Origin: Immersiella caudata
Lineage: Eukaryota > Ascomycota > Sordariomycetes > Sordariales > Lasiosphaeriaceae
Reading direction: 5' to 3'
Length of the DNA: 64,000 nt
NCBI GenBank assembly: GCA_030512335.1
Contig: JAULSU010000001.1
Coordinates: 248,001 to 312,000 of the forward strand
How positions within the stretch are numbered: position 1 is the first letter of the stretch; each line of letters opens with the position of its first letter. The position numbers were made by a program, and so were the translations under genes. Shown piece by piece: positions 21,653 through 28,993 of the stretch. The notes under the pieces were generated by a model that was not told where the DNA came from, made no database searches, and worked only from the letters and a program-made list of their open reading frames with translations.

Positions 21653-23332
21653 TCATAACCGCGCAGGAAACACACTGGTGGTGGCTGCAGCCAAGGCAAC
21701 TTGGGTTGCTGGCAGCAGTATTTTCGACACCGCAGCGGTGCTGTCGCACAAGGAAAGGTGATCAGTGCTGCTCAACTTTCCACCAGTCTCATTAACAGGC
21801 TTGGAAGAGAGATGGCTTACGCAATACCACATTGTCACGTATTGGTACGATCGCTTTGCGCCCGGGCCCATTGCGAACTCTGCCTTCGGCAACATTCGTA
21901 CTCTGTGAAAGTCAGACACCGACGTATTGTTGTCAGTATCTTCATCTTCGCTCCCCGTCATGGCGGGAAGCATGTTGTCCAGTTCGAACTTGCTTGGAGC
22001 GTAGAAACGAAAATACATGTTGCACTTTCGACTTTCCAGGAAGGCTGTCAGCAAGTACAAGTGACCACCTAAATATGAAGACCAACTTACCAGGAAACAG
22101 TGGTGTTATCAGGCGCATTCGCAGGCTCACGGCACCTGGGACACGCGCCCTCAATGGATTCTTCGTTAGAAAACATTATGCTCATATCGATTTTCATTCC
22201 TCGGCGGAAGGATATTGATATCGGGACTCGCCTGTCAATGTCGCGGCCAGAGGAAGCTTCTTCTAGGGCGAATTGGCCTCTTTTGACAAGATCTTGTCCT
22301 TTGCCGATTTTTTGGAACCGCAAACGCAAAAGTTGATAGAACCCCTGATCGACCATTCTGTTAGTACCGTTCTTCGGCAGTATACGGTCAGACCTCTTTA
22401 CCTCCCAGCTGTCGACCCAATCCATGGGAACGACGAGTTGGTATCCCAGAGCATCCTCCAGCAAAATAGGAAGCTCCTTTGTTGGATCTAACGCATTTGG
22501 TGGCAGAGGATTTGACATCTGGTACTTGACGTGTTGGACGTCTTCAACCAGCCGACGAAGAAGACTGTTGGTCAGGTCAACAGCGCTGCTGGATTTGCTG
22601 TTAGCCGTGTTGACTTTCTCGTCAAGTGCCAACAACTGCTGTGATTGCTGCTGACTCAACCCTTCGAGTTTCGTGAACTGCGTTGTCACGGTCTTCTCAA
22701 CCTGGCCCTGGGTCTCCAATACTTTGTCCACCTTCTTGGCCATGGACGCGTGTTCTATCCTGAGGACTTTCCTTGTGCGGGAATTTGTCAGCGAACGTCC
22801 GGGTGAAGGGGTAAATATTAGAATATCTTACTGAGTGGCCAGTCCAATGAGCACGGTTAGCGTGGCACTAGCGGTGCGGATCTTGTCCTTCAGCAAAGGC
22901 AGCCGTTGTCTCTCACTAACCGCCCACTCAATTTTCCTGCGCGCTCCCACAGAACGGGTTGTAGAACCCCCGGCTCGGAGACTGTCGGAGTATTTTGGCA
23001 CAATCCTGTCAAGGGCATCCTTGATGAGGTAGCCACATTGATCTGTCACATTCCGGATCATGCGACACAGACCGTGAAGTTCTGGATGTGACTCGAGCTG
23101 TTTGCGCGACTCTTCGACCTGGACAACCGAAATCAGGGATCTGTAAGAATGAGCAGCCCGCCGTCCTTACATGAGTTAGGACTTGCACGAGTGTATCGAC
23201 CCCCGTGCGCAGCTCTTGGTATTCGGTACTGCTGCCTCCAAATCCATCTCCGAGAGCCTTCCCAAGCTGAATGGCGAGCTGGCAAACTGTAACAAAATCG
23301 CCGAGGCTGCCAAATGATGGCGCAAAGCTCAT
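21653..23332 (-). CDS. Ubiquitin-like-domain (ULD) protein with C-terminal CxxC pairs
   Basis: Four exons (23332-23171, 23118-22832, 22771-22091, 22031-21653; introns 52, 60 and 59 nt) give 502 residues, a multiple of three throughout. The N-terminal ~55 residues ('GSLGDFVTVCQLAIQLGKAL') resemble the fungal N-terminal module found on NLR-like proteins. A coiled-coil region follows, then the fungal ubiquitin-like domain: 'LPILLEDALGYQLVVPMDWV', 'YQLLRLRFQKIGKG', 'ISISFRRGMKIDMSIMF', ending in C-P-R-C. Splicing the last intron joins this to C-R-K-C-N-M-Y-F, giving two CxxC pairs and suggesting a small zinc-binding end. The acidic tail follows; the exact 3' end is uncertain because a GTAAGC donor-like site lies about 120 nt before the stop. 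Family function is unknown; members are often linked with STAND/NLR immune-type genes. Confidence 0.75.
21683..21820 (+). repeat. Diverged direct repeat 1, left copy
   Basis: About 138 bp that aligns by eye to 23830-23971 in the same orientation (shared blocks GCAGCGGTGCTGTC, CTTTCCACCAGTC and GAGATGGCTTAC, roughly 70% alike). It overlaps the 3' end of the ULD gene. Confidence 0.75.
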
Positions 23333-23829
23333 TTGAAGGATGCAAGCTCAATAACCAACTCCAATCTCCGATAGCTGGCGCGCAGATGTTGGCTCTGGTG
23401 GGCGGAGTGTGGTGGAGTGTGAGCTGTGGAGACACTACCCGAAGAGCTGAACTTTGCTCAAGCCCCTCAGTGAATCACACGTGACCGTGGGCATACGTCG
23501 ATGCTCTCATTGGACAACTTTCACCAATCGGCGTGGGGGGCGAATCGACACTTTCCAGGCAAAGAACGCCTGCCTTCAGTGGTGCTGCCAAGACCTCGCT
23601 CACTCCAGCAAGCACAATGTGGTGCAATCTGCCTGGCCATCACTCACAACTCCAATCGTGCAGAGCTACCTGCAGAGGAAAAAGCTTCCTTTCGGAGCCA
23701 TATAACAACGGTTACTCTAGGCAGGCATGAAGCAGTTCATTTCAGGTATCAAACATTCTGGTTACACTCAAAACAGTCCCCAAACCACCACTCTCAATCA
23801 CGACATCGGGCAACTGGCACAATGCTGAT

Positions 23830-23971
23830 GGTTGCAGCCAACACAAGATGGGTTCTGCTGGACATCTTTTTCGTTGTTGCAGCGGTGCTGTCAGAGAAGG
23901 CAGTGTCAGCTAGCGCTCCTTGTCTTTCCACCAGTCACCTCTGGAACAGGACTGCAAAGGAGATGGCTTAC
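23830..23971 (+). repeat. Diverged direct repeat 1, right copy
   Basis: Partner of 21683-21820, 2.1 kb away and upstream of the ULD gene start, so the two copies flank that gene. Confidence 0.75.
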
Positions 23972-24120
23972 ATTGTCACCTACGTCTTGAAGATCCAATG
24001 AACAGCTTCGATGCCGGGGAGGGGGGGCTAAGGCTGGGAATGTCTCTGACAGTAACTTAGCAGACGCGACCGCATCGATATGATAGCTAACCTACCAGCG
24101 GTCAGCAAAAGTGTTGGAGC

Positions 24121-24203
24121 ATGCGGTGTAACTCAGATATAATTCAAGAAAACAGATGACAAATCTTGTTTCCAACACCCCATTCAAGTTCTCTACACCT
24201 AGA
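24121..24203 (+). repeat. Diverged direct repeat 2, left copy
   Basis: Aligns to 25795-25878 (shared ATGCGGTGT, ACTCAG, GATGACAAATCT, TTCCAACACCCCATTCA). Lies 3' of the minus-strand secreted protein gene. Confidence 0.8.
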
Positions 24204-24264
24204 CTCCTCGATGGTCAAATCGACCGGACCAAACAGAGGAAACCCCCTCTAACCAGCCATGCAC

Positions 24265-24842
24265 TCATACTCCCTCATCCACGCCGTCCTCATCCGATCC
24301 ATACAATTTTAATAAGACTGATCGCCGGCCGCCCCCACTCACAAAGCTCGCATCCACCCTCCACCACCCGCCATCTAGTCCCGCGTCCCAGCCACAGTGG
24401 ATATTCAAGCCGCAGCCTTTCCACGTTAGCCCTCCTGAAGTCTTCTCACACAAATACTGATAATGAAGAAATGGAGGGGAACTCTCACCGAGGCGATGCC
24501 AAAACTGGCAGTAGGTCCCCGGGTCGATGACGCTGGCGGAGAAGGCGGTGCGCCAGCGGGATATGCCGTTTTCTACCCAGAGGTCGCGATTGCACGAGTT
24601 GATACGGCAGCGCTCAAAATTGTTGGTGCCGACGCTGTCGGTGGTTACGTTGACATTGGCGTTGACGTCTAGGGTTGTATTAATTTAGTGTGATAGATGA
24701 CGTTGGGGTGGAGGTGGTGAACGGGAAGGTGACATGGTGAGGAGGAGTTGGAGCGGGGTGTTGCTGGAGGGGCGGGGAGAGCCGAAGCTGCGGGGAGGAG
24801 GGGGAGTGCGAAGAGAACGAGGGGCTTGAAGGAGAGTTGCAT
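24265..24842 (-). CDS. Small secreted protein, paralog A
   Basis: Three exons (24842-24734, 24668-24489, 24434-24265; introns 65 and 54 nt) give 152 residues. The N-terminus is a clear signal peptide (M-Q-L-S-F-K, then a Leu/Ala-rich core ending A-S-A-L-P-A). The mature part has six Cys, including C-R-I-N-S-C-N, T-Y-C-Q-F-W and a C-terminal block C-G-W-D-A-G-L-D-G-G-W-W-R-V-D-A-S. That block is shared with the divergent gene at 25121-25497, which confirms the splicing of both. The first donor (GTCACC) is weak, so residues at that junction are tentative. No known domain is recognised; a secreted effector, toxin-like or cell-wall role is possible but unproven. A GAT microsatellite lies in its 5' leader. 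Confidence 0.68.
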
Positions 24843-24894
24843 GGTTGCTGGTGGTTGGGTGGTTGTTTGGTTAGGAGAGGCTGATGTTGAAGGG

Positions 24895-24906
24895 TGATGA
24901 TGATGC

Positions 24907-24967
<61 letters not shown>
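24895..24967. repeat. GAT trinucleotide microsatellite
   Basis: About 24 repeats with one GCT interruption, 50 bp upstream of the minus-strand secreted protein start; it would be in the leader, not in the protein. Confidence 0.95.
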
Positions 24968-25000
24968 AAATGGAATTGAGCCCTTGTGAAACGAGGGAAT

Positions 25001-25050
25001 ACACCTTTATAGCTCGGGATAGAACACCTTGGTCGTTTCGATAAAGGTGT
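25001..25050. promoter_or_regulatory. Inverted repeat in the divergent promoter of the secreted pair
   Basis: Ten-base arms ACACCTTTAT (25001-25010) and ATAAAGGTGT (25041-25050) are perfectly complementary around a 30-bp spacer, close to midway between the two start codons (24842 and 25121). The arms include TATA-like sequence pointing each way. It could be a bidirectional promoter element or a trace of inverted duplication. Confidence 0.6.
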
Positions 25051-25120
25051 TGAAGCTACACCGACGCACTTGAACAACACCTCAACATCCGACATCGCAC
25101 TCCCCAAAATAACCTCCATC

Positions 25121-25497
25121 ATGCAACTCAAGTTCGTCCAGGCCCTCCTGGCCCTCCCTCTCCTCACTGGAGCTGCTCCCGATCCGCTCGAGACCACTTT
25201 CAACGAAATTACCATTGACGGTTCGTCTCCCCCTAAAAGTCATCCCATCCCATCCACTAACCCCCCTCCCTCCCTCCATCCCTCTCAGCCCGCCAATTCG
25301 CCGGCCCCAACTGCCAATTTGGTAGGGACGGGGGCGACATCGTTTGCGGCTTCGATCCGAAGCTTGAAGGCGGGTGGTGGCGCATCGATTCGAGTTTGAT
25401 CGCGGCCCGTTGGGGGATGCGCTTTATTGAAAGCAGGTTGAGCGGAGTCGAGAGAACTGGAGGACGGCGTATGGGTGCACTACGGGCTAAGTGTTAG
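25121..25497 (+). CDS. Small secreted protein, paralog B
   Basis: Two exons (25121-25220, 25289-25497; 68-nt GT-AG intron) give 102 residues. Signal peptide M-Q-L-K-F-V, then a Leu/Ala core ending G-A-A-P, similar to paralog A (M-Q-L-S-F-K). Exon 2 carries N-C-Q-F-G, then C-G-F-D-P-K-L-E-G-G-W-W-R-I-D-S-S, clearly homologous to the block in paralog A. It is shorter than A and lacks A's middle cysteine region; after the shared block it turns basic (R-T-G-G-R-R-M) and ends in A-K-C. Transcribed away from A across a 278-bp spacer. No known family recognised. Confidence 0.68.
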
Positions 25498-25999
25498 TGT
25501 GATAAAGATGGGGAGCTGGAAGGGAGTCAGAGGGTAGGGGGAGTGGTGGTTGATCTGTCTATTTCTGGGTTTTGGTGAAGAGGTTGAGGGTGAGGATGGT
25601 TTTGTTAGATTTGGTGGTCGTGCACACGAAAGGAAACGAAAGAAAAGACATTCAACATGGCTACAATTTGCTCCTGGTCACTCGGTTATGGACTTGAAAG
25701 ATGACCTGGAACTTAAAACACTCTCAAATCAAGCAGACAGGGCCGTGTCAGTAAAAAGGTTAAGCTGCCAGCTGCCAGTGGCGGTTGTTAGAGGATGCGG
25801 TGTGACTCAGTTCAGATTCAAAAAAGGTGATGACAAATCTGTCATTTCCAACACCCCATTCAGGTTATCTAGACCTAGGGGTAATGACAAACCGCCCTCA
25901 GCACTCCAAACTCCATCCAACCCACTTCCCTTTTTTTTCAAAAAAAAAAAACCAAAGAATAAGAACCAACTCCATCCTGTCCCTCTGAAGTGTGATAAA
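25498..25999. other. Intergenic region
   Basis: Downstream of paralog B and of the convergent HET gene; holds the right copy of direct repeat 2 and an A-rich tract near 25940. No gene supported. Confidence 0.5.
25795..25878 (+). repeat. Diverged direct repeat 2, right copy
   Basis: Partner of 24121-24203; the pair brackets both secreted-protein genes in direct orientation. Confidence 0.8.
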
Positions 26000-28144
26000 T
26001 CAAGCCCCAGCAAACAACATACTCGTCATCTCCAACACGATAACCCCCCTCTTCCTCCTCTCCACGTGTGCATTCACCATCCGGTGATACAACTTCTCCC
26101 AATTCTCCTCAAACAGCACCTGCGGCCTCAACTCCTGAACCTCCCCGCTTCCCCTCCCCCTCGCACTAACACTCACACCATCCTCCTCCTCATCCCCTAC
26201 CAAATCCGGGTTCACCACCTCCACCGTCTCTGCCCTGCTCACCATCTTCCCTCCAACCTTCTTCATCCTATCCAGAGTTATCCTCCCAGGATTCTCCCAC
26301 AACCTCCTTGTCTCCCCTCGTATCCTGTTCAAAGCCTCATCCTCATCATCAATCTCCCCGGGTCCAACCCTAATATCAGGCTTGGGCGGCACAGGTGCCA
26401 AGTCAACCCACACCTCCCCTTCTCCGCTGCCCACAAGGATTCTCGCCACGAAGCCACTCCCCAAAGGCCGATTGAACAGCATGATCGTCGCGAGCTGGTA
26501 GACTCCCCCCTGGGCACCCAAACCCTCTGGTTTCATGCCTACTATCCTTGCCACGCCATACTCTCGGTTCCACTGTGCGTGCTTGGCGCAGATGTCGACG
26601 ACTTCGTAGCCCGGGGATATTAGCTCGCCAGCCTTGATGAAGATTTTTTCCTCTTCGGCAAGGGGATCTGCGATGAAGCCTTCGTCGGGGGAGGAAGAGA
26701 TGTAGATCTGTGTCGGTTTTGTTGTCTTGAGAGCGAGATCCTCGCCGGAGATGCGCGTGTGTTTCTGTGTCCTAGTACGGACGAAGATTGAAGGAGAGGT
26801 GGGCGAGTTGGTAAGAAAGATACCCATGCGGTCGTGCGGGTCTTCTTTCTCGTTCCGACAGGCGAGTGCGGCGAGGTAGTATTTCTGGGCAGCTGAGTGG
26901 GTGGAGTGGCCGACCTGCAGGAGGGGGAGGTTGATGTGGAGGCCTTTATTGGTGAGAGCGAAGTCAGCGGTGGGGGTGGTGACTGGTAAAGGGGCACAGA
27001 TGACGGCGCCCATACCGGCAAAGTCGGCTGGTGAGGTTGCAAGCACGGGGAGAGTGGCATTGAGTGAGTCGTTGTCGGAGTCAAAGGTTTCTTGGGTTGT
27101 GTGGTGGATGACGGGTCGGTCTTCCTGGTTGAGGATGCCCCAGGCGAGGAGGGACATGTCGTCGCTTCGTCGGAGGATCTCTTCCTGGAGGCGCAGAAAG
27201 GCGTGCTCGGCTCCCTCTCCGTATAGCGGCGAGATGTGCACGCCGAAGATGCCCATGAGGCAGTACGCCATGTCCTCTGGGAGGGTGGTCTTCCTGGCGC
27301 TCGCCCAGGACATTCGCTTCGCAACACTGGCCCGAGACACCAGCCCCGGTTCCAGCAATGTCCTTCGCGCAATGCCAGTCGCTTTCTCAATTGTCCTGCC
27401 GAGCTTAGCCTTCGTCCCCAATTCTTTCCACCCTTTCCCGAAGAACACCACCTTCCTCGGCGCAAGCAACTCTTGCAGTGTCCACCCCCTTTTGAACCAC
27501 TTGCTGTCCGCAAAGTCGTCTTTCCAGATACGGTACCCGCCCCGATGCCCGCCATGCTGGACATCATCAAGGAAGGCATAACAGACTGCTGCCGAGGCGT
27601 ACCACGAGTACATGGAGTTGAGTGCCAAGGAAACCTCAGCAGTGCTGGTCTTGTCGATGCAGCACGTGTCGACCCAGATGTACTGCAGGCCTTCACGCTC
27701 GGCCTGACCGCATGCAAGACTGATCTTCATGAAACCAGGCTTGAGCTCCAGCACGTGAGATGAGTTGAGCGCCGCTGGGACGAGACCCTTCTCGTCTTGG
27801 AGCTTGATGTTGTTGGCACTAGCCAGAAGCGCATCAGTGATAGTCGGGGGTGTTGGCGGTCGGCTCATGCTGTGTGGGTTGTGAGGAGAGGACCCGCCGC
27901 GGAAGGCCATGAGCATGCTGGAAAGAAGAAGCATCTTCATGGTGTCCGCCTTGTCGGGGTTGCGCGGGATGATTCGGGCCAGCTGCTGCTTGCGGGTGAG
28001 GCGGTGGCGTGCAATGGTTTCCATCTCGGAGAGAGATATCTCGTCTGTTTCTGGGCCCCATGTGTGCGAGAGAATGGCGTACTTCGGGATGTTGGGCGGG
28101 AAGAATTGCTCCACCTGCATGGTGGTGACGTTGAGGAGCCGCAT
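26000..28144 (-). CDS. HET-domain protein with an insertion inside the HET core
   Basis: Intronless, 714 residues from ATG 28144, which gives the classical start M-R-L-L-N-V-T-T. HET motifs: 'KYAILSHTWG' at residues 21-30, 'YIWVDTCCIDKTSTAEVSLA' around 155-174, 'NSMYSWYASAAVCYAFLDDV', 'KRGWTLQELLAPRKVVFFGK', 'EDMAYCLMGIFGVHISPLYG' and 'AFLRLQEEILRRSDD'. Between the first two motifs there are 126 residues, against 42 in the HET gene at 4854-6692; the extra ~84 are Ser/Pro/Met-rich low-complexity sequence and are in frame. The C-terminal half has no other domain I recognise. Cell-death or allorecognition function is inferred from the family. Confidence 0.9.
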   Translation of the reverse strand: MRLLNVTTMQVEQFFPPNIPKYAILSHTWGPETDEISLSEMETIARHRLTRKQQLARIIPRNPDKADTMKMLLLSSMLMAFRGGSSPHNPHSMSRPPTPPTITDALLASANNIKLQDEKGLVPAALNSSHVLELKPGFMKISLACGQAEREGLQYIWVDTCCIDKTSTAEVSLALNSMYSWYASAAVCYAFLDDVQHGGHRGGYRIWKDDFADSKWFKRGWTLQELLAPRKVVFFGKGWKELGTKAKLGRTIEKATGIARRTLLEPGLVSRASVAKRMSWASARKTTLPEDMAYCLMGIFGVHISPLYGEGAEHAFLRLQEEILRRSDDMSLLAWGILNQEDRPVIHHTTQETFDSDNDSLNATLPVLATSPADFAGMGAVICAPLPVTTPTADFALTNKGLHINLPLLQVGHSTHSAAQKYYLAALACRNEKEDPHDRMGIFLTNSPTSPSIFVRTRTQKHTRISGEDLALKTTKPTQIYISSSPDEGFIADPLAEEEKIFIKAGELISPGYEVVDICAKHAQWNREYGVARIVGMKPEGLGAQGGVYQLATIMLFNRPLGSGFVARILVGSGEGEVWVDLAPVPPKPDIRVGPGEIDDEDEALNRIRGETRRLWENPGRITLDRMKKVGGKMVSRAETVEVVNPDLVGDEEEDGVSVSARGRGSGEVQELRPQVLFEENWEKLYHRMVNAHVERRKRGVIVLEMTSMLFAGA

Positions 28145-28993
28145 CTTGGTCAGGGTCCTCTGGGGCAATTCAGGGGCAACGGTGTGGGGAAACGACAAAG
28201 AGGCTCGAACAAGGAGAAAAAAAAATGCGGACGGTATTTGACATTGTGGTATTTTGTGTCGAAAGGTCCACTAATTCGTGACGAAGGGCCAGACATGCGT
28301 TGGAGCGAGTGGAGGGCCAACAGGTGGTCCAATGGGAGGGACAGAAGTTGGGGTGCCTGAGGCGCGACAGCAGAACGGCAGGTGCGTTGCGTCCGTTTGG
28401 AACAGCTCACCATTCATGCCCAAAGGTCCCAACGTCATGTGGTCTGGGGAGCGAATCGGATTTTTCTGTCAAAAATTTGAGGCGATGAAACAGCTGAGGA
28501 TTGCTGGCAGACTGCAGCGACACAGTGGCCAATTCGCGCCAATGCATGTCGAGCTTAAGTCAGTAACCCAACCTGAGGCGATTTCGGCCAAAGCTACCTC
28601 CAGCACCGACAACTCTGGAAACATCGACAACGGTTTGCAGTCTTTTCGACACGTCAATTCTGGGACTTCACCATGACTTTGTTCGTATCGTCCTCAAAGA
28701 CGCCCGTCTCAGGGGTCTTAAGACAGGTGTGCGACGTGTTATAGCCAAGCGACAAACCGCAGGGCAGACAAAGACATTGACACGATGCAGAACAACGATT
28801 TGGTTCGAAACCTCCCGTCCAATCCGGAGCGATATAAACGACGCGGTCCTTTCCCCCTAAGAAGATTGTACCATCGTTTCTGTTTGCGCAATTGTCGACA
28901 AATTGGGTAACAACTGGATGAGGTCTGGTCCTTGATTCTCGCCCACGTGCCATCGCAACCTCACTGCTCTTCGTATCTTCGACTTCGCATAAC
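28145..28993. other. Intergenic region, divergent promoters
   Basis: 849 bp between the HET gene (minus) and the MYND gene (plus). No additional gene supported. Confidence 0.5.

Larger units (their letters stand above)
23333..24264. other. Intergenic region with repeat copies
   Basis: Between the ULD gene and the small secreted protein gene. Holds the right copy of repeat 1 and the left copy of repeat 2; no gene supported. Confidence 0.55.

Noticed and set aside
24840..25004. Poly-His protein encoded by the GAT microsatellite on the minus strand
   Set aside because: The frame starts at a non-ATG codon and the real ATG with a signal peptide lies downstream; the repeat is in the leader.
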